35,881 bases of DNA from JBQTII01 sp052387905 (GCA_052387905.1 JBQTIR010000044.1:1-35881); one strand, 5' to 3'. Positions 14,893 through 22,521 are shown, counted from the first letter of the stretch. The notes: generated from the letters alone by a model not told the origin. Translations and numbers: made by a program.

Positions 14893-16556
14893 GTCGGCAC
14901 GTCCTTCGGGTCGGGGGTCACAGGCGCGGGCAGGGTCCAGTGCACGGTGGTGCCGTCGGTGCGTTCCGGGTCGATCCAGATTGTGCCGCCGTGGTACTCC
15001 ACGATCTTCTTGCACAACGCCAGACCAATCCCGGTGCCCCCGTACTGGTCCTTGGTGTGCAGCCGCTGGAAGATCACGAACACCCGTTCGGCGTACTCCG
15101 CCTCGATCCCGATGCCATTGTCCACGCACCGGAAATGCCAGTGCTCACCCTCGCGTTCGGCGTCGAGTCGAACCCGGACTGCCCGGTCCGGGGAGCGGAA
15201 CTTCAGCGCGTTACCCACCACGTTGTAGAACAGCTGGGTCAGCAGGGAGTGTTCCCCGCGCACCACCGGCAGCGTGCCCACATCGATCTCGGCGCCGGCC
15301 TCGGCCCGGGTCTCGGCAAAGGTGTCGACCGCTCGGGCGGCCAGTTCGGCGGTGTCGATCTCAGTCATCGACTCCGAGCTGCGCCCGACCCGGGAGAAGG
15401 TCAGCAGATCGTTGATCAGCACCTGCATCCGCTTCGCGCCGTCCACCGCGAAGGCGATGTACTGGTCGGCCTGCTCATCGAGCTGACCGGAGTACCGGCG
15501 CTGCAGCATCTGGCAGAAGCTGGCGACCTTGCGCAGTGGCTCCTGCAGATCGTGGGAAGCGACGTAGGCGAACTGCTCGAGCTCGTCGTTGGAGCGCAGC
15601 AGGTCGGCCTCCCGACTTGCCAGTTCCTCGGTCTGCGTTCGCAGCTCTGCCCCTTGCACCCGCAATTCCTCACCTTGCGCCCGCAGCTCCTCGCCCTGCG
15701 CCCGCAGCTCCGCGCTCTGGACCCGCAGCTCCGCCTCGCGCTCCTCGGACTCCCCCAGCAGGGCCACGATTCGGGCTCGCATGTCGTCGACGTCGGCACC
15801 CAGGGCGGTGATCTCGGCCGGGCCGAACGCGGTCACCCGACGGCGGAAGTCGCCGGCGGCGACGAGGCGGGTCTCGGCCTGTAGCCGCTCCAGCGGCCGG
15901 GTGACGGTGCTGCGCAGCGCCGCGGCGATGGCCAGGGCCGCCGCAATGCCCGCGATGAGCGCGATGGCGACCAGCGCGTGCAGCCGCCGCTGGGTGTCAC
16001 CGAGCTCGTCGCGCGCGGCCACCCGCTCGGTGTCGAGCGCATCGCTCAAGGCCTGCACCCCGAGCCGCACGTCGTCGAAGAGTCGTTTGCCGGTGGCCTC
16101 GTCGACCTCGGTTCCCAGCCCGGATTCGTTGATCGCCACGATGCTCGGTTCGGCGTACTGGGTGCGCCAGACCTGCATCGCGCGGGCCGCGGAGTCCAAC
16201 GCGGAGATCACCGCGGGCTCGTCCCCGAGCCGATCGCGCACCACCTGCGCGTTCTCGAACTCCTTGGACCGGCCCGCGCTGTAGGGCTCCAGGAACTCGG
16301 GCTGGGCGGTCAGGATGAAGCCGCGCAGCCCGGACTCCTGATCGACGGTGGCGGTGGCGAGGGCGGCTGAGGCGATCCGGGACGGGGAGATCCGGTCGGT
16401 GAGGCGGTCCGCGTCGTGGTCGAGCTGAACCAGCGAGACCACCGCGGCCGAGCCGCCGAAGGCCACCAGCAGGGCAGCGCCGGCGAAGACCAGTCGCAGC
16501 CGCGAGCGCAGGGTGTACGCCGGGCGGGTGGTGCGGCGCTGCGCAGAGGTCGTCAT
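14889..16556 (-). CDS. CHASE3-HAMP sensor histidine kinase
   Basis: This is a membrane-bound kinase of 555 residues. TM1 is at about 22-45, an extracytoplasmic CHASE3 domain (QESGLRGFILTAQPEFLEPY) follows, TM2 is at 193-214, and HAMP at about 215-270. A coiled coil of eight near-identical heptads (274-330) comes next, then HisKA with His335 (VASHDLQEPLRKVASF) and HATPase (NVVGNALKF, DNGIGIEAEYAERVF, GTGIGLALCKKIVEYHGG). The SHDLQEP form is typical of phytochrome-type kinases paired with Rcp1-like receivers, and the coupled gene downstream is one. The ATG at 16556 faces the wrbA gene across 98 bp. I see no GGGTA-type promoter on its side. The CHASE3 ligand is unknown. Confidence 0.92.
   Translation of the reverse strand: MTTSAQRRTTRPAYTLRSRLRLVFAGAALLVAFGGSAAVVSLVQLDHDADRLTDRISPSRIASAALATATVDQESGLRGFILTAQPEFLEPYSAGRSKEFENAQVVRDRLGDEPAVISALDSAARAMQVWRTQYAEPSIVAINESGLGTEVDEATGKRLFDDVRLGVQALSDALDTERVAARDELGDTQRRLHALVAIALIAGIAAALAIAAALRSTVTRPLERLQAETRLVAAGDFRRRVTAFGPAEITALGADVDDMRARIVALLGESEEREAELRVQSAELRAQGEELRAQGEELRVQGAELRTQTEELASREADLLRSNDELEQFAYVASHDLQEPLRKVASFCQMLQRRYSGQLDEQADQYIAFAVDGAKRMQVLINDLLTFSRVGRSSESMTEIDTAELAARAVDTFAETRAEAGAEIDVGTLPVVRGEHSLLTQLFYNVVGNALKFRSPDRAVRVRLDAEREGEHWHFRCVDNGIGIEAEYAERVFVIFQRLHTKDQYGGTGIGLALCKKIVEYHGGTIWIDPERTDGTTVHWTLPAPVTPDPKDVPT
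15567..15737 (-). repeat. 21-bp in-frame tandem repeats encoding a heptad coiled coil
   Basis: Eight successive 21-bp units encode variants of x-x-E-L-R-x-Q (EAELRVQ, SAELRAQ, GEELRAQ, GEELRVQ, GAELRTQ, TEELASR and on). The central units are nearly identical at the DNA level. It links HAMP to HisKA in the CHASE3 kinase. Slippage here could change linker length by whole heptads without losing the frame. Confidence 0.85.
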
Positions 16557-16592
16557 CTCGCGCCCGATCGTGCCATCTGCGGGTCCCGCCGT

Positions 16593-16618
16593 GGTTGCGC
16601 GCTCGCCGTTGCGGGCAG
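16593..16618 (+). promoter_or_regulatory. SigB/SigF-type promoter (GGTT-N16-GGGCAG) of wrbA
   Basis: GGTT (16593-16596) and GGGCAG (16613-16618) are spaced by 16 nt. The whole leader down to the start codon resembles the leader of the amidohydrolase operon at 17767-17840, including GACGACCTCGAGG before the ribosome site. Confidence 0.6.
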
Positions 16619-16654
16619 GAACACCGCAACGACGACCTCGAGGAGGACCGCATC

Positions 16655-17275
16655 ATGACTGACCAGCCCAAGCTCGCGATCATCTACTACAGCTCGACCG
16701 GACACGTGGACGATCTGGTCGCCGAGTACGCCGCCGGGGCGGAGAAGGCCGGCGCCCAGGTGCGGGTGCGCCGGGTTGCGGAACTGGCACCCCCGGAGGC
16801 CATCGCCACCAATCCCGAATGGCAGGCCCACCACGACGCCGTCGCCGACGAGCCCGTCGCCACCCCCGACGACGCCGACTGGGCCGACGCGATCGTGTTC
16901 GGCACCCCGACCCGGTTCGGCAACGTCGCCGCCCAGCTCAAGCAGTACATCGATTCTCTCGGGGGGCTGTGGGCCGAGGGCAGGCTCGCCGACAAGGTGT
17001 ACTCGGGCCTGACCTCGACCGCGACACCGCACGGGGGCCACGAGTCCACCCTGCTCGCGCTCTATAACACCGTCCACCACTTCGGCGGGATCCTGGTGAC
17101 ACCGGGATACACCGCGGACGTCTTCGACAATCCCTACGGTCCGTCCCACACCGACGGCCAGGGCAGCATCGAGATCTCCGAGCACACCCGAGCGGCCTCA
17201 CAAGCGGCCGGGGAGCGCGTCGCGCACGTCACCGCACTGCTGCTCGCCGGGCGCGCAGCGCACTCCCCGGCGTAG
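16655..17275 (+). CDS. wrbA: NAD(P)H:quinone oxidoreductase, WrbA type
   Basis: This 206-residue flavodoxin-fold enzyme reduces quinones by two electrons and so avoids semiquinone radicals. Motifs match WrbA: IIYYSSTGHVDDLV (FMN phosphate loop), VFGTPTRFGNVAAQLKQYID, SLGGLWAEGRLADKV, STATPHGGHESTLLAL, and the late Y-G-P-S-H. Catalytic and FMN contacts look complete. AGGAGG lies 8 nt before the ATG, which fixes the start over a longer frame. It diverges from the CHASE3 kinase. A SigB-type promoter and a leader closely similar to that of the amidohydrolase operon suggest joint induction under stress. Confidence 0.93.
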   Translation: MTDQPKLAIIYYSSTGHVDDLVAEYAAGAEKAGAQVRVRRVAELAPPEAIATNPEWQAHHDAVADEPVATPDDADWADAIVFGTPTRFGNVAAQLKQYIDSLGGLWAEGRLADKVYSGLTSTATPHGGHESTLLALYNTVHHFGGILVTPGYTADVFDNPYGPSHTDGQGSIEISEHTRAASQAAGERVAHVTALLLAGRAAHSPA

Positions 17276-17293
17276 CGGGCACCCGCCGCACCC

Positions 17294-17458
17294 TCAAGGC
17301 AGATCGGGCTGCGGGGGGATGGGCGAAGGCATCGGCGGATCGACGCCGGGGCCGGGCACCGGCGGCGTGGGGGTCGGCGGCTCAGGGGTCGGGCCCGGCA
17401 CGGGTGAGGGGTCGCGGCCCGGCGGGATCGGTGAGGGTTCCAGGGGCGGGGTGCTCAT
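17294..17458 (-). CDS. Small proline-rich protein
   Basis: This ORF of 54 residues consists mostly of Pro with Thr, Gly, Asp and Glu, in motifs such as PGPTPEPPTPTPP. Its ATG shares one base with the stop of the upstream membrane-protein gene (TGATG), which supports real translation. It has no Cys, no hydrophobic segment and no signal peptide, so it should be an extended, disordered peptide. I recall similar tiny proline-rich ORFs in actinobacteria but no known function. It probably acts with the coupled membrane protein, which is inference. High GC alone can produce such frames, hence the moderate confidence. Confidence 0.6.
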   Translation of the reverse strand: MSTPPLEPSPIPPGRDPSPVPGPTPEPPTPTPPVPGPGVDPPMPSPIPPQPDLP

Positions 17459-17667
17459 CAGGACTCGCGCTCCTCGTTGGCTCCGGTCACGGGATTGGGG
17501 TCGGTGCCGGCGCCGCCGCGCGGGTCGTGCGGCGCCTTCGGGCCGGGCACACCCTTGAGGGAGCCCTTCTTCTTGCGCAGATTGGTCGTCGCGAGGACCA
17601 CGATCATCGCGAGGACGGCGATCACCACGATCGCGGGGAAGAGCCAGGTGGGACCGGAGATGTTCAT
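17458..17667 (-). CDS. Small single-pass membrane protein, DUF6479-like
   Basis: This encodes 69 residues. A transmembrane helix spans about 7-27 (WLFPAIVVIAVLAMIVVLA), followed by a basic patch (NLRKKKGSLKGV) and a Pro/Gly-rich cytoplasmic tail ending in NPVTGANEERES. Positive charges after the helix suggest the tail is inside. GAGGAG lies 6 nt before the ATG, which sets the start inside a longer spurious frame. It resembles the actinobacterial DUF6479 family, whose role is unknown. It is coupled to the proline-rich ORF and has GCTT-N15-GGGTAG upstream, diverging from the amidohydrolase operon. Confidence 0.7.
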   Translation of the reverse strand: MNISGPTWLFPAIVVIAVLAMIVVLATTNLRKKKGSLKGVPGPKAPHDPRGGAGTDPNPVTGANEERES

Positions 17668-17713
17668 GCGGCTCCTCAAAGGTCGACGGGCTGGTCTGAG
17701 GCCCTCCTGCCAG

Positions 17714-17738
17714 CTACCCCGCTGCGCCATCCGCAAGC
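17714..17738 (-). promoter_or_regulatory. SigB/SigF-type promoter (GCTT-N15-GGGTAG) of the DUF6479-like gene
   Basis: On the minus strand GCTT (17738-17735) and GGGTAG (17719-17714) are 15 nt apart, 47 bases before the ATG. It lies 34 bp from, and opposite to, the promoter of the amidohydrolase operon. Confidence 0.5.
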
Positions 17739-17772
17739 GGGCCCTCGGTCGACCCGATGGCGCCCTCGCCGT

Positions 17773-17797
17773 GGTTACGCGCGCGCCCTTCGGGCAG
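17773..17797 (+). promoter_or_regulatory. SigB/SigF-type promoter (GGTT-N15-GGGCAG) of the three-gene operon
   Basis: GGTT (17773-17776) and GGGCAG (17792-17797) are spaced by 15 nt. The leader is a near copy of the wrbA leader, so both should respond to the same factor. Confidence 0.6.
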
Positions 17798-17834
17798 GAG
17801 CCCAGCAGCGACGACCTCGAGGGAGAGCGACATC

Positions 17835-18656
17835 GTGACTGCCCCGGCGAGCGGCACAGCTGCGGCGGAACCGGCGCTGTGGTGGGGCCAGGAAGGCGTG
17901 AGCCCGGTGGTGGCCGTCGCGGTGCACGCCGGGCACGCGGTGCGTCCCGAGATCGACGCCCTGCTGCGACTGGACGAGACGGCACGGCTGCGGGAGGAGG
18001 ACCCGTTCACCGACGCCTGGACTGCGCTGGCCGACACCCGGATCGTGGCGGGCCGATCGAGGTTCGAGGTGGACCTCAATCGCCCACGCGCGGACGCGGT
18101 GTATCTGACGCGGGAGCAGAGTTGGGGGCTGGACGTCTGGCAGCGGCCGCTCCATGCCGCCGAACTGCAACGTTCCTTGGCCGCCTACGACAGCTTCTAC
18201 GCCGCACTGGGCGGCCTGCTCGATCGCGCCGAGCGGGCCTTCGGCCACGTCGTCGTCTACGACCTGCACACCTACAACCACCGCCGGCAAGGCGCGGACG
18301 CGGCGCCGGCGGACCCGGCCGAGAACCCGCAGGTCAACCTCGGCACCGGGTCCGTGGACCGCGCGCGGTGGGCGGGGGTGGTCGAGTCATTCCTCACCGA
18401 TCTGCGCGAGGCCCCCCTGCCCAGCCTCGGACGCCCCCTCGACGTGCGGGAGAACGTGCGGTTCCGCGGCGGACATCTCGCCCGGTGGGTCCACGAACGC
18501 TTTCCGCGCACGGGGTGCGTGCTGGCCGTCGAGGTCAAGAAGTTCTTCATGGACGAACACACCGCCGTGGTGAACCAGCCGATGTTCGACGAGATCGGCG
18601 ACGCCCTGGCCGCAACCGTGCCCGGCGTGCTGGCCGCCCTGGAGCGCCGGTCATGA
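17835..18656 (+). CDS. N-formylglutamate amidohydrolase family protein
   Basis: This 273-residue zinc-dependent amidohydrolase family member resembles HutG-type N-formylglutamate deformylases. Visible motifs are VAVAVHAGHAVRPE (the family's early H-G/H-A-G region), a C-terminal half with HVVVYDLHTYNHRR (D-x-H-T) and LAVEVKKFFMDEHTA (conserved E near the end). The GTG start at 17835 follows GGGAGAG, and an upstream ATG lies inside the promoter and is rejected. No histidine-degradation genes are nearby, so the substrate is probably not formylglutamate. Its stop overlaps the DUF1704 gene (ATGA), and an ATP-grasp ligase follows. In this setting it probably hydrolyses an amide of an unknown acidic metabolite or peptide, which is inference. 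Confidence 0.85.
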   Translation: MTAPASGTAAAEPALWWGQEGVSPVVAVAVHAGHAVRPEIDALLRLDETARLREEDPFTDAWTALADTRIVAGRSRFEVDLNRPRADAVYLTREQSWGLDVWQRPLHAAELQRSLAAYDSFYAALGGLLDRAERAFGHVVVYDLHTYNHRRQGADAAPADPAENPQVNLGTGSVDRARWAGVVESFLTDLREAPLPSLGRPLDVRENVRFRGGHLARWVHERFPRTGCVLAVEVKKFFMDEHTAVVNQPMFDEIGDALAATVPGVLAALERRS

Positions 18657-20557
18657 GCCCCGTCGCTCTGGCGGACCTGGGCCGTGACCCGCAGGCGTTC
18701 ATCACCGAGGTCTGTGCGCGGGTCGCAGCGGGGCGAGCGATCCGGCGCAAGGTACCCGGCGGCTGGCTGCACATGGACCGTCCGCTGCCGTTCCTGTGCG
18801 TGCACCGCACCCCACCGCACCAGCGCGGCTGCGACACCGAACGCCTGGTGCTGAGCCAGGCGGCACACCTGAGTGTGGCGGGCGCCGGCGAGCACGAGGC
18901 GGCGCTGCGAAGCCTGATCACCCGGCTGGGTAGCGAGCTGTCCGGACGGTTCGGCGCGTTCCTCGTGCTGGAGATCTGGGTCGAGGCCGAGGCCGAGGCG
19001 TTCTGCATCCACGCGCCGATGATCGAGCCCGCGACCACCGTCGCGGCGTTGCAGAAAGCGCTCACGGGGGTGGACGTGTTGGGCCGGCGCGCACGTGCGG
19101 ACGCGGTGCATGACCCGAGTCCCGCACCGCCCGGGTTACCGCCGCTGCTCACCCCCACGCAGCAGCGCGAGAGCGGCATCCTGGTCATCGGGCTCGGGGT
19201 GCCCGGCTTCTTCCTCGGGCCCGATGGGCAACCCTTTCCCGGTGTCCTGCGCCGGCTGCAGCACGACCTGACGCGCGCGTTGCAGAAAACGGTGTTCGAA
19301 TTCACCTCGGTCCAGACCAGCTTCCGGCCGGAGGACTTCCGGGCCGTCGGGCCACGGCGGCTGCTCAAGGCCACCCGCGACGTCGACCGGCGACTGGCGC
19401 GCATCGCCGCCTCGCTCGACCATCTGGTCGCGATCACCCCGATCAACGCGGAGGACGCCTGGCTCCGCTTCCGGGACGGCGGCTATCGCGACGAGCCGAC
19501 CTTCCACTACCGGCCGCTGCGGGTCGACCCCGATCTGTTGAAGCGATCGCTGTACGCCGTGCCGTTGGAACGGGTGGAGGACCCGACGCTCGCCGGGGTG
19601 TTCCGGGCCAAACGCCAGGAGCTGGACCGCCAGATGAGCATGCTCGAAGACCGCGGCTCCCCCGCTTTCCTGCCCACCAGTCTGCAGCTCTACGGCACGG
19701 TCGACGCCGAACTGCTGAGCCTGGCCGAACTGCTGCTGGGCCGGATTCAGGACCGCCAGGAGGACACTCCTGATGCCCCATCACCTACCGCTTCGCCGAC
19801 CCGGTCCTGGCTCGACGCCGGTGCGTTCGCCGCACGGGCGCGCGCCGAGGTGGCGTACTACCGTGCCCGCCAGTCCTCGGTCACCGCGGCGGTGGACGTC
19901 CGCGAGGACATCCCCGGGGTCCTGGTCTCGGGAGGCAACTTGCTCGTCGGTGCCGACGTCAAGATCGCCGAGGAACGCGCGGATGCCTTGATCCAGCATG
20001 AGGTCGGCACCCACATCGTCACCGACGTCAACGGCGGCGCGCAGCCGCTGCAACTGCTGCGCGTCGGCCTGCCGGGTTACGAGGAGACCCAGGAAGGCCT
20101 GGCCGTGCTGGCCGAGTTCGTCGTCGGTGGACTCACGGCGGCGCGGCTGGCCACCCTCGCCGCACGCGTGATCGCGGTCCACCGGATGGTCGCCGGCGCC
20201 GGCTTCACCGAGACGTTCCAGCACCTGTACTCCGGGTGCGGGCTCGGCGCTCCGCAGTCGTTCCGGATCACGCTACGGGTGTATCGCTCCGGTGGCCTGA
20301 CCAAGGACGCGGTGTACCTGCGCGGGTTGCACCGCCTGCTCGGCCATCTCGGCGCCGGCCACTCCCTGGAGCCGTTGCTGCTGGGCAAACTCGCCCTCGA
20401 CGACGTCCCGGTCGTCCAGGAGTTGGTGTGGCGCGGCGTGCTGCGCCCCCCGTTGCTGCAACCGCGGTGGCTGACCGCGCCGCAGTCCCAGGATCGGCTC
20501 CGGGCTCTGGGGGCCGGGCTCAGCGTCCTCGATCTGGTACCGCAGGCCACCTCATGA
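18653..20557 (+). CDS. DUF1704 / QEGLA-motif zinc metallopeptidase-like protein
   Basis: At 634 residues this belongs to the family annotated as flavohemoglobin expression-modulating QEGLA proteins. The catalytic region shows H449-E-V-G-T-H453 (an HExxxH zinc site) followed by E-T-Q-E-G-L-A at 478-484, which supplies the third ligand or catalytic Glu. The same fold is used by eukaryotic tubulin tyrosine carboxypeptidases of the MATCAP type, so peptide C-terminal trimming is a fair guess. The N-terminal ~390 residues are less conserved, with a Pro/Ser/Thr linker near 380-395. No signal peptide is seen. The 4-bp overlap with the amidohydrolase and 13-bp gap to the ATP-grasp gene indicate one operon. 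Confidence 0.87.
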   Translation: MSPVALADLGRDPQAFITEVCARVAAGRAIRRKVPGGWLHMDRPLPFLCVHRTPPHQRGCDTERLVLSQAAHLSVAGAGEHEAALRSLITRLGSELSGRFGAFLVLEIWVEAEAEAFCIHAPMIEPATTVAALQKALTGVDVLGRRARADAVHDPSPAPPGLPPLLTPTQQRESGILVIGLGVPGFFLGPDGQPFPGVLRRLQHDLTRALQKTVFEFTSVQTSFRPEDFRAVGPRRLLKATRDVDRRLARIAASLDHLVAITPINAEDAWLRFRDGGYRDEPTFHYRPLRVDPDLLKRSLYAVPLERVEDPTLAGVFRAKRQELDRQMSMLEDRGSPAFLPTSLQLYGTVDAELLSLAELLLGRIQDRQEDTPDAPSPTASPTRSWLDAGAFAARARAEVAYYRARQSSVTAAVDVREDIPGVLVSGGNLLVGADVKIAEERADALIQHEVGTHIVTDVNGGAQPLQLLRVGLPGYEETQEGLAVLAEFVVGGLTAARLATLAARVIAVHRMVAGAGFTETFQHLYSGCGLGAPQSFRITLRVYRSGGLTKDAVYLRGLHRLLGHLGAGHSLEPLLLGKLALDDVPVVQELVWRGVLRPPLLQPRWLTAPQSQDRLRALGAGLSVLDLVPQATS

Positions 20558-20570
20558 AAGAGGCCACATC

Positions 20571-21581
20571 ATGAAACTTGCGATGTTCGTCAACGACGTC
20601 GAGCACGAGAAGCCGCAGTACACCACCACCCGCCTCGCCCTGGCGGCCACCGGGCGCGGTCACGAGGTCTGGTATGTCGGCGCCGGTGACTTCACCGCCG
20701 ACCCCGACGACACGATCCGCGCCCAGGCCCTGCGGGTGCCGCGCGGGCACACCGACCGCGAGAGCCTGCTGGCGAGCAGAGTTCCCGAACGGATCAACGT
20801 CGACGAGCTGGACGTGCTGTGGTTGCGCAGCGACCCGGCCGATGACCTGCCGGACCGAGCGTGGGCCCAGAACGCCGGAATCCTCTTCGGTGGCCTCGCC
20901 GCAGAGCGGGGAGTGCTGGTGGTCAATGATCCGGCCGGTCTGGCGCTCGCGTCGAACAAGCTCTACCTCAACCACTTCCCGGCGCAGGTCCGCCCACAGA
21001 CCCTGATCACCCGCGACATCGAGCAGGTGCGGGCGTTCGTCGACAGCCACGACGGCGCCGCCGTCGTCAAGCCGTTGCAGGGATCCGGCGGACACGGGGT
21101 CTTCGTGTTGTCCGACGCCGACGCCAACCTGGAACAGATGGCCGAGTCGATCCTGCGCGACGGGTATCTGATCGGGCAACAGAAACTTCCCGACGCCGCC
21201 GGTGGTGACGTCCGCATGTTTTTGCTGGAGGGCCGGCCCCTGCAGGTCGGCGACGACTACGCGGCGTTTCGCCGGGTCCCCGCGGATGGCGAGCTGCGCT
21301 CGAACATGAGCCGAGGGGCGAGCATCGAACCGGTGACGGTCGACGAGACGATGTTGCGCCTGGTCGACCTCGTCGGGCCGCGCCTGATCCAGGACGGCAT
21401 GTTCCTCGTCGGGCTCGACATCGTCGGTGACCGGCTGCTGGAGATCAACGTCTTCAGCCCGGGAGGGCTCGGCAGTGCGCAGCAGGCCAGTGGTGCGGAC
21501 TTCACCGGCGCCGTGCTGGATGCCTTGGAGGCCAAGGTGGGCCGCCGTGCACATTCCGCGCGGCCGGGTGCAGCTTCCTAA
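20571..21581 (+). CDS. Glutathione-synthetase-like ATP-grasp ligase
   Basis: This 336-residue ATP-grasp protein would join a carboxylate to an amine through an acyl phosphate. Seen are an N-terminal glutathione-synthetase-like pre-ATP-grasp domain (LDVLWLRSDPADD), the substrate/ATP region SNKLYLNHFPAQVRPQTLIT, the glycine-rich loop AVVKPLQGSGGHGVF, the Mg/ATP strand DVRMFLLEGRPLQVGDDYAAF and C-terminal LEINVFSPGG. True glutathione is rare in actinobacteria and no gamma-glutamylcysteine synthetase is nearby, so another product is likely. AGAGG lies 6 nt before the ATG. It is the last gene of the amidohydrolase/DUF1704 operon. Its stop overlaps the convergent DUF1990 gene by 4 bp. Confidence 0.88.
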   Translation: MKLAMFVNDVEHEKPQYTTTRLALAATGRGHEVWYVGAGDFTADPDDTIRAQALRVPRGHTDRESLLASRVPERINVDELDVLWLRSDPADDLPDRAWAQNAGILFGGLAAERGVLVVNDPAGLALASNKLYLNHFPAQVRPQTLITRDIEQVRAFVDSHDGAAVVKPLQGSGGHGVFVLSDADANLEQMAESILRDGYLIGQQKLPDAAGGDVRMFLLEGRPLQVGDDYAAFRRVPADGELRSNMSRGASIEPVTVDETMLRLVDLVGPRLIQDGMFLVGLDIVGDRLLEINVFSPGGLGSAQQASGADFTGAVLDALEAKVGRRAHSARPGAAS

Positions 21582-22294
21582 CGGTCCGCCGGGTGGCGGG
21601 AACGGATCGCGGCGAGCTTGTCGAACAGCGACGGTTTCGCGCCGGCCGGCACCAGGACCAGATTGCCCCGTCTGCGCTGCGGGGGCGCCGGCTGCGCACT
21701 CGTCGCGATCGCGCGCAACTGCTCGCCGATCCGCTTGTAGAACTGCAGTTGGGTGCGCCGGCCGAACACCGCCCAGCCGAACTTCAAGATCGGCGGCATC
21801 GCCGGGGAGCCTTCGGAGTACACCGTCGCGAGGAACTGCACCCGGCCGGACTCGTAGTCCTTGACCACCTCGTAGAGCACCTTGCCCCGCTCCAGGTGAT
21901 GCTCCAGCGTCTCGTAGGCCCACCCGGACCGGCGCTCGGTCGCTGTGCTGACGTCCACGACCTCGGTGATGCGCACCCCGAGATGGAACCGCAGCCCGTA
22001 GAAACGCCCCTCGAGCAGGATGTTGCGCCCCAGCAGCGGCTCGGTGACGTCGTAGACCGCCCGGATCAACTCCGGCGGGGTGAACTCGTAGTCGCGCACC
22101 CCTTGGGCGGCGCGCTCCCAGATACCGCCGGGCTCGGGCGGGCCGGGAGCCTCTTCCCCGAGGTGGGACACGTGCTTGTCGAAGTTCCAGCGCGGTTCGC
22201 GCACCTCGGCCGGGTCGTAGTTGACCGCAAGGGTGCGCAGTTCGCCCAACGCCGCCCCGGCGTCTTCGTTGCCCAACAGGGCGGTGCGGCGCAT
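21578..22294 (-). CDS. DUF1990 family protein
   Basis: This 238-residue protein has an N-terminal region (1-75) of low conservation and then a DUF1990 domain: YEFTPPELIRAVYD, LLGRNILLEGRFYGLRF, GWAYETLEHHLERGKVLYEV, and FGRRTQLQFYKRI near residue 190. The family has a lipocalin/START-like appearance but no proven activity. The ATG at 22294 overlaps the stop of the small upstream ORF (ATGA), so the pair is translationally coupled. A second DUF1990 gene starts divergently at 22522, so two paralogues flank the small ORF. Two of its stop bases are shared with the convergent ATP-grasp gene. Confidence 0.85.
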   Translation of the reverse strand: MRRTALLGNEDAGAALGELRTLAVNYDPAEVREPRWNFDKHVSHLGEEAPGPPEPGGIWERAAQGVRDYEFTPPELIRAVYDVTEPLLGRNILLEGRFYGLRFHLGVRITEVVDVSTATERRSGWAYETLEHHLERGKVLYEVVKDYESGRVQFLATVYSEGSPAMPPILKFGWAVFGRRTQLQFYKRIGEQLRAIATSAQPAPPQRRRGNLVLVPAGAKPSLFDKLAAIRSRHPADR

Positions 22295-22503
22295 CAGCGT
22301 TCCGCCAGCGAATCGCCGACCAACCAGAGCATCGCGGGCCAGAGCCCGACGAAGATGGCCCGGCGCTCGGCGTTGCCGCGCTCGAGCTGGTCCACGGTCT
22401 TGGCCCGGGCCCACATCCCCAGCGTCGCCGCCACCGTCGCCAGCGAGGCGGCGTGCAGGTGGGCCGGACGCACACCCACGCGGGCAAGCATCGAAACGTC
22501 CAT
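22294..22503 (-). CDS. Small hydrophobic protein coupled to DUF1990
   Basis: This encodes 69 residues. Moderately hydrophobic helices lie at about 14-31 (LHAASLATVAATLGMWAR) and 48-65 (RAIFVGLWPAMLWLVGDS), with a charged middle (QLERGNAERR). It may be a small two-helix membrane protein. The stop overlaps the DUF1990 start, which supports coupling. The ATG at 22503 is 18 bp from the divergent GTG at 22522. An AAGGAG lies 12 nt upstream, longer spacing than usual. I do not recognise the family. Confidence 0.6.
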   Translation of the reverse strand: MDVSMLARVGVRPAHLHAASLATVAATLGMWARAKTVDQLERGNAERRAIFVGLWPAMLWLVGDSLAER

Positions 22504-22512
22504 CGTGGGCAG
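22488..22512 (+). promoter_or_regulatory. SigB/SigF-type promoter (GCAT-N15-GGGCAG), leaderless start
   Basis: GCAT (22488-22491) and GGGCAG (22507-22512) are spaced by 15 nt. The GTG at 22522 follows after exactly 9 nt, the same geometry as at 3874 and 5170. It overlaps the first codons of the divergent small ORF. Confidence 0.55.
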
Positions 22513-22521
22513 TCACTCCTT

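Noticed and set aside
15567..15737. Possible CRISPR or minisatellite array
   Set aside because: The repeats have no spacers, are in frame with the kinase and encode a coiled coil.
17757..17834. Upstream ATG start for the amidohydrolase gene
   Set aside because: It would place the promoter and ribosome site inside the coding region; GTG 17835 has a good ribosome site and suits the family length.
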